Shown here piece by piece: positions 1-6,667 of a DNA stretch of 12,047 nt. Made by a program: the position numbers and the translations under genes. Source of the stretch: JBBRGK01 sp036741355 (lineage in GTDB: Bacteria; Chloroflexota; Dehalococcoidia; CAUJGQ01). Each line of letters begins with the position of its first letter. Position 1 is the stretch's first letter. Below the pieces are notes generated by a model that saw only the letters and a list, made by a program, of their open reading frames with translations, searched no databases and had not been told where the DNA came from. The stretch is taken from contig DAINSK010000066.1 in the NCBI GenBank assembly GCA_036741355.1, forward strand, positions 1 to 12,047. Direction: 5' to 3'.

Positions 1-58
1 ACCAGTAACGAACTTCAGGCGTCAGCGTTTGGAGCCGGCGCAACATGACATCTTTGGG

Positions 59-74
59 CTTTACTTAGGTAAAG
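59..74. promoter_or_regulatory. Inverted repeat upstream of the bactofilin promoter
   Basis: CTTTAC at 59-64 and GTAAAG at 69-74 form a perfect 6-bp inverted repeat around a 4-base centre. It lies about 17 bases upstream of the putative -35 box at 91-96. An operator is possible, but so is a small hairpin at the end of an upstream transcript. It has no T-run, so it is not a normal intrinsic terminator. Confidence 0.3.
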
Positions 75-90
75 TCGGACTGAAAAGCGG

Positions 91-118
91 TTGACATTAT
101 CGGTCACGGCGTTACGAT
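91..118 (+). promoter_or_regulatory. Sigma-70-type promoter for the bactofilin pair
   Basis: A perfect -35 hexamer TTGACA (91-96) is followed after 16 bases by a -10-like TACGAT (113-118, four of six consensus positions). Transcription would start near 125, about 35 bases before the first bactofilin start at 160. This placement argues against the in-frame TTG at 91 being a translation start, because that TTG is part of the -35 box. Confidence 0.6.
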
Positions 119-159
119 GCACAGGACTGATTAAGCCGCAACTGCGCGGGAGGCATCTG

Positions 160-924
160 TTGTTTCGTAAGAAAAAAGGACCGGGAAGTGGCGACGGGTT
201 CAACCGGATCTCCCGGCTTATTGAAGATCGACAGCGCGAGCTCGCGGATGGCGGTACGGGCGACGAGCTGGATGCCGATACGATCGTCATGCGAGCGGGG
301 TCGGTCACAGCTGTTCCTGCGCCGGCTGGGGACGAAGACATGGTCAGCCTCCTCGACGTCAGAGGCCATGGCTCCGAGCCCGATGCGGAGCGTGGGCACG
401 TACCCGACAACGTGTCAAATGAGGACTCGGTGAACGCAGATCCCGCAGCGGAAGCGCGATCCCAGAGCTTAAGCGGCGCCTTTTACGACACGCCGGGGCG
501 TTCGCATGGCGACGATTACTTTGCTCGGCGAGAAGGTACAGCCGGATTACAGACCTCGTCGATGCGCGTACCCGATATCGCGACCGTAGGCGGTTCTAGC
601 CTGGTTGCCTCCGACGCGACGTGGGAGGGCAAACTGCGTTCACAGGGAGATATTCGCGTAGAAGGCACGTTACGCGGGGAGATTGAAACCGAAGCGACGC
701 TCATTGTGGCGCCACATGCGCGTATCCACGGCACGGTCCGCGCCCGCAACATCATGCTTGGCGGCGACGTAGAAGGCGACATCGCCTGCGACGAGCGCTT
801 GGAGATTCTGCCGGGAGGAAGCGCCCGAGGCCAGATCAACAGCGGAACGCTGGTGGTGCACGAAGGTGCCTACATCGACAGCCGGTTCCAGATGCGTCGC
901 GATGCGGCAGCGTCCGAAGCCTAA
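160..924 (+). CDS. Bactofilin (polymer-forming cytoskeletal protein) with long N-terminal region
   Basis: Bactofilins self-assemble without nucleotide into membrane-associated filaments that act in cell shape, polarity or envelope processes. The predicted protein has 254 residues. The C-terminal part, roughly residues 145-245, is the right-handed beta-helix bactofilin domain, with regularly spaced glycines and hydrophobics (for example DIRVEGTLRGEIE, then HGTVRARNI). Residues 1-140 are acidic and low in hydrophobics, so probably a disordered linker. I chose TTG at 160 because GGGAGG at 148-153 sits 6 bases upstream, and because the resulting M-F-R-K-K-K start is a short basic N-terminus of the kind used for membrane attachment in this family (inference). 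A longer frame from 91 would start inside the -35 box. A second bactofilin follows 27 bases downstream. Confidence 0.88.
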   Translation: MFRKKKGPGSGDGFNRISRLIEDRQRELADGGTGDELDADTIVMRAGSVTAVPAPAGDEDMVSLLDVRGHGSEPDAERGHVPDNVSNEDSVNADPAAEARSQSLSGAFYDTPGRSHGDDYFARREGTAGLQTSSMRVPDIATVGGSSLVASDATWEGKLRSQGDIRVEGTLRGEIETEATLIVAPHARIHGTVRARNIMLGGDVEGDIACDERLEILPGGSARGQINSGTLVVHEGAYIDSRFQMRRDAAASEA

Positions 925-951
925 GTCCGCTGGTCAAGAAAGGACGGGGCA

Positions 952-1497
952 ATGGTATACAACCGTGATTTCGATCAAGGCAGTGCGGGAACCAGCTTGA
1001 TCGACCGCGAGTCCTCCTTCAGCGGTACATTTCGCTCACCGCGAGACCTCCATGTTGAAGGCGAATGTGAAGGCGAGATCGAGTGCGAAGGCACGGTATC
1101 AATCGCGGAGTCCGCGCGCGTAACCGGCACAATCCACGCCGGCAACGTCGTGGTCTCGGGTCAATTGCAGGGCCATGTGACGTGCTCCGGGCGTTTTGAG
1201 ATCCTGTCGAGCGGACAGGTGGGAGCGCACGTCGTCGCGGGCACCGTGATCGTATACGAGGGCGCGTTCTACGAGGGCGAGATGCGGATGCACGCTGAAC
1301 CAGAGGGCCTGCCAGCGCGTGAACTGCCGGGTGCGAGCTCAGACACGCTCCGCGATACGGGAATAACGCGCATCACCCGGCGCAAGCCGGAGGATACCAC
1401 GGTGGAAGAGCAACCGGAAACCAGTGATCACGCTGCAGTGGCAAACGCCCGCGATGCCGACAAGTCCCCCGCTCTACGCGCCGTGTCCGACGCCTAG
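952..1497 (+). CDS. Second bactofilin-family protein
   Basis: This 181-residue protein carries a bactofilin domain at roughly residues 18-115. It shows the same glycine/hydrophobic beta-helix periodicity as its neighbour (DLHVEGECEGEIE, then TGTIHAGNVVVSG). Here the domain lies near the N-terminus and is followed by a polar, charged tail of about 65 residues, the reverse of the upstream gene. The ATG at 952 has AGAAAGGA at 936-943 as ribosome binding site. It is co-directional with the upstream bactofilin and only 27 bases away, so the two are probably co-transcribed and may co-polymerise (inference). It ends 24 bases before the end of a convergent gene. Confidence 0.88.
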   Translation: MVYNRDFDQGSAGTSLIDRESSFSGTFRSPRDLHVEGECEGEIECEGTVSIAESARVTGTIHAGNVVVSGQLQGHVTCSGRFEILSSGQVGAHVVAGTVIVYEGAFYEGEMRMHAEPEGLPARELPGASSDTLRDTGITRITRRKPEDTTVEEQPETSDHAAVANARDADKSPALRAVSDA

Positions 1498-1521
1498 CGG
1501 TTCGAGCCGCCGCCTTCCAAC

Positions 1522-1923
1522 TCAACCGTCGAAGTGAAGTTGCGCGTGGCACGCATCCGCCGCGATGCGCGCGGTTAGTGATACGCACGGCCAGTTCTCG
1601 GTGTTATCGGCTTCATCTCGCCGATTCAGGTCGAGTCGAATTTCGACAACCGGCGCGTCCACTGCTTCGTCGATCGATTCACCGTACGATCCGCTCACGA
1701 TATCTCCGAACCAGCTTCGGTGGCCGCACAGAAGTGATATGTCCCCCTCGGCGATCGGATCAGTTTCATCCTTGGGCAACGTGAACGCGAGTGTCCAGCA
1801 CCACCGTTCCCCTGCGGAATCGGCCTCGCCTTCGACGAGGTAATAGCGGGCACCATTCAGGTAGGTCTGCCGCTCGACAATGTCGCCGGTGCTGCTCAGC
1901 TCGGACACGTGCTTAACGGCCAT
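1522..1923 (-). CDS. Hypothetical protein coupled to flavin reductase gene
   Basis: I do not recognise this 133-residue protein. It is acidic, rich in tryptophan and aspartate, has no signal peptide or membrane segment, and looks like a small soluble beta-rich protein. The ATG at 1923 lies inside the 3' end of the upstream flavin reductase gene, giving an 11-base overlap. There is no clear Shine-Dalgarno sequence, so translation probably depends on coupling to the gene above. The frame stays open upstream to 2055, but that part is a shadow of the flavin reductase. Its tight coupling suggests a shared pathway, such as an accessory or substrate-binding partner of a flavin-dependent system, but nothing in the sequence proves this. 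Confidence 0.7.
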   Translation of the reverse strand: MAVKHVSELSSTGDIVERQTYLNGARYYLVEGEADSAGERWCWTLAFTLPKDETDPIAEGDISLLCGHRSWFGDIVSGSYGESIDEAVDAPVVEIRLDLNRRDEADNTENWPCVSLTARIAADACHAQLHFDG

Positions 1924-2428
1924 CGAGGTCGCGGATGCCGCGGTAGTTCCTATTGAAGTACACCAGCGGGAGCGCGCCTTCGTCGGAATCAACCGCCTTG
2001 ACCGCTCCCACGACCAGGCTGTGGTCGCCACCGTCATAGATGGAATGCAGCTCACAGTCGAGATACGCCAGTGAGGGCTTGAAAATCGGACTGCCGCTTG
2101 GACCGTCGAACGTTTCGATCAGGTCGAGATGTTCAACCGGCTCGCGACCCGTCCGAGCAAAAGCGTCGGCGATATGCCGCTGGTCGTCGCGCAAAATGTT
2201 AATGACAAATGCTCGGCTTTGGAGCAGCAGGTCGTGGACCTTTGCGATGCGGGCGACGCAGACGAGGACAAGCAATGGATCCAGCGACAGCGACGAAAAG
2301 GAGCTCGCGGTCATGCAGTAGATCAGGCCATCGACGCGGGTGCTGACCACCGTGACGCCCGAGGCCCAGAGCCCCAGAGCGCGCTTAAACTGCGCCACAT
2401 CGACGGCAACCTGCTGGTCTTCCGTCAC
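1913..2428 (-). CDS. Flavin reductase-like FMN-binding protein
   Basis: The 171-residue protein matches the Flavin_Reduct family (split-barrel flavin-binding proteins that reduce FMN or FAD with NAD(P)H, often feeding a two-component monooxygenase). Visible hallmarks are F-K-R-A-L-G-L-W-A-S-G-V-T-V-V near the N-terminus, the T-A-S-S-F-S-S-L-S-L-D-P-x-L-V-L-V flavin-contact region, and G-D-H-S-L-V-V-G-A-V near the C-terminus. I chose the GTG at 2428 because GGGGAGG lies about 8 bases upstream and the family homology begins shortly after it. A TTG at 2479 is in frame but adds 17 unfamiliar residues. It overlaps the next gene by 11 bases, forming a two-gene unit. No monooxygenase is present nearby, so the physiological partner is unknown. 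Confidence 0.85.
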   Translation of the reverse strand: MTEDQQVAVDVAQFKRALGLWASGVTVVSTRVDGLIYCMTASSFSSLSLDPLLVLVCVARIAKVHDLLLQSRAFVINILRDDQRHIADAFARTGREPVEHLDLIETFDGPSGSPIFKPSLAYLDCELHSIYDGGDHSLVVGAVKAVDSDEGALPLVYFNRNYRGIRDLDGR

Positions 2429-2625
2429 GGCGTGGGTCCCTCCCCTCTCCGCGGAAAGGATCGACTGCGGCCTCCCCAACGGTCTACGGGCAAGTATAGG
2501 TCAACGCATCGGGCCACGGAATTGATGTACTACCGTGCCGGATTCGCGTATAACGGGTGAGGCGCCCGCGACTCCGACGGTTACGAACAGCGCCTGTCAC
2601 AACCTCTTGAGGGCCTACAACGATT
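2429..2625. promoter_or_regulatory. Divergent intergenic region with candidate -10 boxes
   Basis: This 197-base gap separates the flavin reductase and PEP synthase-domain genes, which point away from each other, so it should hold both promoters. TATACT on the - strand (2493-2498) and TATAAC on the + strand (2549-2554) are good -10 matches, but neither has a convincing -35 at normal spacing. I see no riboswitch or small RNA. Confidence 0.35.
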
Positions 2626-3591
2626 TTGCATGTGCACTGGCTTGACGACTGCGCTGACCCTGCCGAGGCCGGTATCGGAGGCAAAGGTGGCAGCCTCGTC
2701 CAACTGTGCCGCGGCGGCTTTCCGGTTCCACATGGGTTCGTCGCGGGAGCATCAGCCTACAGGGAATGGGTGCGGCACAACGGGCTCGAGCCCCACATCG
2801 AAAACCTGCTGACGGTGGCGGACCTGCACTTGCCAAAAGTGGCGAGGGAAGCCGTCGAAATCGTGAAGCCGGTGATCGAAGCGGCCGAACTGCCTCCCGC
2901 GGTGCGGGACGAAGTGGCCGCCGCCTACGCGGATCTACAGAGACGGCGCGGTGGCAGTGTTGTGACCGCGGTGCGTTCGTCCGCGCTTTCGGAGGACGGC
3001 TCCACGTCGTCGTCCGCGGGCTTGTACGATACGTACTTGAATATGTTGGATGAGAACGCTGTTCTCGACGGGCTCGCCCGGTGCTATCGCTCGTTGTGGA
3101 CACACAGGGCTGTTCAGTACCGGGCGTTCAAGAAGCTCGATAGCCGGCGCGAAGCGATGGGCGTTGTAATAATGGAGATGGTCCCGTCAGAGGTCTCAGG
3201 AGTGGCCTTCACGGTCAACCCGGTGACCGGCAACCGCAACGAAATCATGATCAACGCGAGCTGGGGGCTCGGCGAGGCGATCGTCTCGGGCCGTGTCACG
3301 CCCGATAGTTTTCTCGTCCGCAAGGATGGGCTCCGGATCATGAGCCGCGACGTTTACGACAAGGAAATCATGATCCTGGCCGATCCAACAGGCGCATCCG
3401 GCACCATCGAACTGCAGGTTCCGCCAGAAAAGGTGCGCGCCGCCGCGCTGAATGATGACCAGGTTCTGGAACTGGCCAGCATTTGTGTTCGCATCGAGAA
3501 TTACTACGGTCCCCCACAAGATATCGAATGGGCGTTCTACGATGACCAGTTATACATACTCCAATCGCGACCAGTGACCGGTCTGGGATAA
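2626..3591 (+). CDS. Stand-alone PEP synthase/PPDK-type nucleotide-binding domain protein
   Basis: This 321-residue protein is the ATP-grasp N-terminal domain found in PEP synthase, pyruvate phosphate dikinase and rifampin phosphotransferase. Landmarks in order are G-G-K-G-G-S-L at about residue 18, V-R-S-S-A-L-S-E-D-G-S-T near 115, S-G-V-A-F-T-V-N-P-V-T-G near 190, S-W-G-L-G-E-A-I-V-S-G near 212, and a C-terminal Q-D-I-E-W-A-x-x-D-D-x-L-x-I-L-Q-S-R-P. Full enzymes continue with a phosphohistidine swivel domain and a PEP or substrate domain. Here the protein stops right after Q-S-R-P-V-T-G, so it can bind and cleave ATP but has no internal phosphate-accepting histidine. The start is TTG at 2626 with GAGGG about 12 bases upstream. 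The alkyltransferase gene follows after 20 bases. Confidence 0.85.
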   Translation: MHVHWLDDCADPAEAGIGGKGGSLVQLCRGGFPVPHGFVAGASAYREWVRHNGLEPHIENLLTVADLHLPKVAREAVEIVKPVIEAAELPPAVRDEVAAAYADLQRRRGGSVVTAVRSSALSEDGSTSSSAGLYDTYLNMLDENAVLDGLARCYRSLWTHRAVQYRAFKKLDSRREAMGVVIMEMVPSEVSGVAFTVNPVTGNRNEIMINASWGLGEAIVSGRVTPDSFLVRKDGLRIMSRDVYDKEIMILADPTGASGTIELQVPPEKVRAAALNDDQVLELASICVRIENYYGPPQDIEWAFYDDQLYILQSRPVTGLG

Positions 3592-3611
3592 TTACGGTAT
3601 GGATTGCAGTT

Positions 3612-4083
3612 GTGGTGACGATCGCCGTCTCCAAGGTTGAGACTCCATTTGGCCAGTTCTTAATAGCCACGGCAGGCGATCGGGTGTTCGCGACGCGTGG
3701 ACCGCGGGCGGAGGCTATCGAACCCCGCGACTGGGCAATGTGGCTATGGCCAGAAGACGTCGTTACGTTGGCCGGTCGCGCCCATCGTGACGCACATGAG
3801 CAGGTACGGGAGTATTTCCGAGGTCAGCGCCGAGCATTCGACCTGCAGCTCGCGCTCGAAGGAAATGAACTGCACATGCGCGCCTGGTTGGCTGCCGTCG
3901 AAATACCGTACGGTCGCACGGAGACGTACGGCGACCTCTCGTGGGAGATCGGCGCTCCGGGGGCGGCGCGAGCCGTAGGGCGCGCGATGGCGCTATGTCC
4001 GACGCCGCTCTTCGTCCCCTGCCATCGCGTCGTGGGAGCGGGCGGCAAGCGTTGTGGCGACCTCGAGGCGTGGGAACGGCGCC
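3612..4083 (+). CDS. O6-alkylguanine-DNA alkyltransferase family protein (3' end lost in N gap)
   Basis: Suicide DNA-repair enzymes of this family transfer the alkyl group from O6-alkylguanine to their own cysteine. The acceptor motif P-C-H-R-V-V is present with Cys137, preceded by the DNA-binding helix-turn-helix region I-P-Y-G-R-T-E-T-Y-G-D-L and R-A-V-G-R-A-M. The usual Asn-Pro before the acceptor loop is Cys-Pro here. After the acceptor, G-A-G-G-K-R-C-G-D-L-E-A-W-E-R-R matches the expected final helix, so only a short C-terminus is missing into the gap. The start is one of two adjacent GTG codons (3612 or 3615) with no strong ribosome binding site. The 20-base gap to the upstream ATP-grasp gene suggests co-transcription. 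Confidence 0.85.
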
Positions 4084-4183
4084 NNNNNNNNNNNNNNNNN
4101 NNNNNNNNNNNNNNNNNNNNNNNNNNNNNNNNNNNNNNNNNNNNNNNNNNNNNNNNNNNNNNNNNNNNNNNNNNNNNNNNNNN
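4084..4183. other. Scaffold gap of 100 N
   Basis: Exactly 100 undetermined bases, the conventional placeholder for a gap of unknown size. The two genes flanking it are convergent and both lose their 3' ends here. The true distance and any gene between them are unknown. Confidence 0.98.
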
Positions 4184-5134
4184 GCTTTCCGTTCGCAGTA
4201 CTACATCGCGATTCGCCGTCGCATAGCCTGCAACCGCGGCGACGATGCCTTCAGCCTTGAGCCCCGCGACGACCAACTCCGCGTCGGTAGCCGCGACCAC
4301 CGCAATCAGACAGCCGGAGGAGATCAGCCCCATCGGACTAATCTCAAGAGCCGCGCAGATCCGGGTTGTTAACGGTAGCACTGGAAAGTCTCGCGAGTTC
4401 AGTCTCATGCCGACACCCGACGCAAAAGCAACCTCTCTCAGCGCCGTTGCAACACCACCTTCGGTCGCATCGTGCAAGGCGTGCGGGCGGGTTATGCGGC
4501 GGATGACGCGGGACGCGGATACGACGCTGATGCCAGGATGGAAGAGCAGACCGGCGGCAACGGCGAGATCCTTGCGCGTCAGGCCTTTATCTCGCAAGAC
4601 GGTCGCGGCCTCGGTGGCAAGCGTCGCTGTGCCTTCCACCGCGATCGGGCCGGCGAGAATAACCGCGTCACCGATCAGCGCGCCGCCGCTGGTCACGGCG
4701 TCGCCCGCCCGCGCCAAGCCGAACATCGTACCGACAATCACCGTTCGAATGACGGACGGCGTCACCTCAGTGTGTCCCGTCACCACGCTGACCCCCAATT
4801 CGTTGCAGGCTGTCCGAAGCTGCTGAAACAGCGGTTCGATGTCAGCGTCTGAACTCGAAGTCGGGAGCAGAATCGTCACCGCGAGCCATGCGGGGTCGGC
4901 GCCCATCGCGGCGATATCGTTGGCGTTGACCTGAACCGCGTACCAGGCCGCGTGCTCTGAGACGAAGGTGATTGGATCCGTGGTCACGATCAGTGATTGG
5001 TTGCCGAGATCGATGATCGCGGCGTCCTCGCCCAGGCGGGGTCCGAGCGTTAGGCGGGGGTCATTGCTCGCGATCCCGGCCAGCAGCCGGCTAAGAAGCT
5101 GCGGAGGAAGCTTGCCACTGCGCACCAGCACCAT
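4184..5134 (-). CDS. AIR synthase/HypE-like ATP-binding protein (3' end lost in N gap)
   Basis: The protein belongs to the superfamily of PurM, ThiL, HypE and SelD and most resembles the 'AIR synthase related' HypE-like branch. Numbered from the ATG at 5134, it shows G-K-L-P-P (7-11), the nucleotide-binding G-E-D-A-A (35-39), T-T-D-P-I-T (51-56), V-N-A-N-D-I-A-A-M-G (69-78), T-G-H-T-E-V (119-124) and H-D-A-T-E-G-G (221-227). The last residues run into the N gap, so the C-terminal P-R-I-C that would mark true HypE cannot be checked. No hydrogenase genes are present, so the substrate is unknown. The frame opens to an ATG at 5239, which overlaps the start codon of the divergent gene. I prefer 5134 because the family normally begins just before G-K-L-P-P and this leaves room for promoters. 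Confidence 0.8.
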
Positions 5135-5237
5135 CCAATCGCGCGGCACCACACTTGCTCGGATGTTTGGGCCTGCGCCATGATCGGTGGCAACGGTAGT
5201 GGCGTTGAGACCCGCCGTCAAGCCGTCAAGGTGAGAC

Positions 5238-5738
5238 ATGTTCCGTCGCCCCCCGCCTGGCGCGATCCTCGCCCTGGTCGGAGCCGTCGCATCGATAGCC
5301 GGCGCGTTCCTCCCATGGGCGCTCGTAACCGTGGTCCGTAACGCGCTCGTAGGCAGTTCGCTGGTTATCGAGCCCAGCGGATGGAACGGCGATGGCAACG
5401 TCGTATTCGGGCTCGGCATCTGCGCAGCAGTCATCGGCGTTTTCCTCATCTTCAAAGACGAGAAGAGATTTGGCCAGTATCTGCGAACTGCTCTGCTGAT
5501 TTTTGGTGTGGCCGTTGTCATGGTCACTTTTTGGGACACGACTCACGTCTCACAGCGTTTCAGCAACGTTGCACGCAAGGTTGCCGCCGAACGCGGCCAG
5601 TCTCAGATAGCTCCGCGCGTTCACACCCGCATTGCACCGGGGATCTTCCTCGCGGCGGCCGGCGGTGTGGTGATGGTGTTTGGTGCGGTGATCGACCGGA
5701 TGCTGTCCGACGAAGTGATCGTCGAGGTTGACGACTGA
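5238..5738 (+). CDS. Four-helix membrane protein, first gene of the cofDC operon
   Basis: This 166-residue protein of unknown function has four clear hydrophobic segments, at roughly residues 9-31, 55-72, 83-99 and 133-152. A basic start (M-F-R-R) suggests a cytoplasmic N-terminus. The loop between helices 3 and 4 is polar and about 30 residues long, and the C-terminus is acidic (E-V-D-D). I recognise no catalytic motif. The ATG at 5238 has AAGGTGA immediately upstream. The gene ends in TGATG, where the stop shares its last A with the ATG of cofD, so the two are translationally coupled. That coupling suggests a role tied to F420 or its precursor, but this is only context. Confidence 0.8.
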   Translation: MFRRPPPGAILALVGAVASIAGAFLPWALVTVVRNALVGSSLVIEPSGWNGDGNVVFGLGICAAVIGVFLIFKDEKRFGQYLRTALLIFGVAVVMVTFWDTTHVSQRFSNVARKVAAERGQSQIAPRVHTRIAPGIFLAAAGGVVMVFGAVIDRMLSDEVIVEVDD

Positions 5739-6667
5739 TGATTACCGTTCTGGCGGGCGGAGTGGGCGCCGCGCGGTTCCTCCAGGGCCTCTTATGTCAC
5801 GTGCCGCAGTCCGAACTAACCGTGATTTCCAACGTGGGAGACGACCTCGAATTCTTTGGTCTGCACGTATCGCCGGACGCGGACATCGTCATATACACGC
5901 TTGCCGGTCAGATAGACCCCGAACGCGGATTCGGTCTGCTGAACGACACGCAGAATACCGTTGGCGCCCTGCGCCGCTTCGGGCACGAAACGTGGTTCAA
6001 CCTTGGAGACCGCGACATTGCCACGGCGCTGCATCGGACCACCCGACTCCGACAAGGGGCCAGCATGACGCAGGTCACGGCTGAGATCGTCGCTGCCTAC
6101 GGCTTGCAACTGACGTTGTTGCCCATGACCGACGCGCCCGTACGCACGAAAGTCCGCACGCCCGACGGCGTGCTTGCCTTCCAAGACTACTTTGTTCGGC
6201 GCCGGACCGAAGATGAGGTGCTTGGGATCGAGTTCGAGGGCATTGAGCGCGCCGCTCCAGCCCCGGGAGTCCTGACAGCCATCCAAAGCGCGGACGTGGT
6301 ACTCATTGCCCCGAGCAACCCCTTCGTCAGCATCGGGCCGATCCTGGCGCTGCCCGGCGTGCGCGAAGCGCTGTGCCGGCGCCGAGAAAACTGCGCCTCC
6401 GTCAGCCCGATCGTCGGCGGCGAAACGATCAAGGGACCTGCAGCACGAATGATGCAGTCGCTGGGCTACGAAAACAGTGCCTGGCAGGTCGCCGAGCTGT
6501 ACAGAGACTTCGTCGCGACGATCGTGATCGACGAGGTCGACGCGGACCTGGCGGATCGAATCAGACAGTTAGACGTAAGGCCGATCGTCACGGACACAAT
6601 CATGCGTGGAATCCTGGAGAAGGCCGCGCTCGCAAGAACGGCGCTGGTGGCGGCGCGGGGACGTTGA
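5738..6667 (+). CDS. cofD: 2-phospho-L-lactate transferase CofD (FbiA), coenzyme F420 synthesis
   Basis: CofD/FbiA joins an activated three-carbon phosphoester (lactyl- or enolpyruvyl-diphospho-5'-guanosine) to the 7,8-didemethyl-8-hydroxy-5-deazariboflavin precursor Fo, giving F420-0 or dehydro-F420-0 in the cytoplasm. The 309-residue length is normal. Family motifs include L-A-G-G-V-G at 5-10, S-N-V-G-D-D at 31-36, S-P-D-A-D-I at 45-50, N-D-T-Q-N-T near 69-74 and N-L-G-D-R-D at 88-93. Towards the C-terminal half A-P-S-N-P-F-V-S-I-G-P-I and S-P-I-V-G-G are also typical. Its start overlaps the stop of the membrane-protein gene (TGATG), and its own stop overlaps the start of cofC (TTGA). The organism should therefore use F420-dependent oxidoreductases. 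Confidence 0.95.
   Translation: MITVLAGGVGAARFLQGLLCHVPQSELTVISNVGDDLEFFGLHVSPDADIVIYTLAGQIDPERGFGLLNDTQNTVGALRRFGHETWFNLGDRDIATALHRTTRLRQGASMTQVTAEIVAAYGLQLTLLPMTDAPVRTKVRTPDGVLAFQDYFVRRRTEDEVLGIEFEGIERAAPAPGVLTAIQSADVVLIAPSNPFVSIGPILALPGVREALCRRRENCASVSPIVGGETIKGPAARMMQSLGYENSAWQVAELYRDFVATIVIDEVDADLADRIRQLDVRPIVTDTIMRGILEKAALARTALVAARGR

Noticed and set aside
91..924. Longer bactofilin frame starting with TTG at 91
   Set aside because: That TTG belongs to the TTGACA -35 box; TTG 160 has a strong ribosome site and a family-like M-F-R-K-K-K start.
1497..1510. Terminator between the convergent bactofilin and hypothetical genes
   Set aside because: The GCGG/CCGC stem is only 4 bp and has no T-run, so the evidence is too weak.
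3824..5539. One 571-residue - strand frame spanning the N gap
   Set aside because: It joins three unrelated parts: the antisense of the alkyltransferase gene, the real HypE-like gene and the antisense of the membrane-protein gene. Continuity through N is meaningless.
6373..6663. Upstream extension of the cofC frame into cofD
   Set aside because: The extension is the out-of-frame shadow of cofD; CofC homology starts at TTG 6664.
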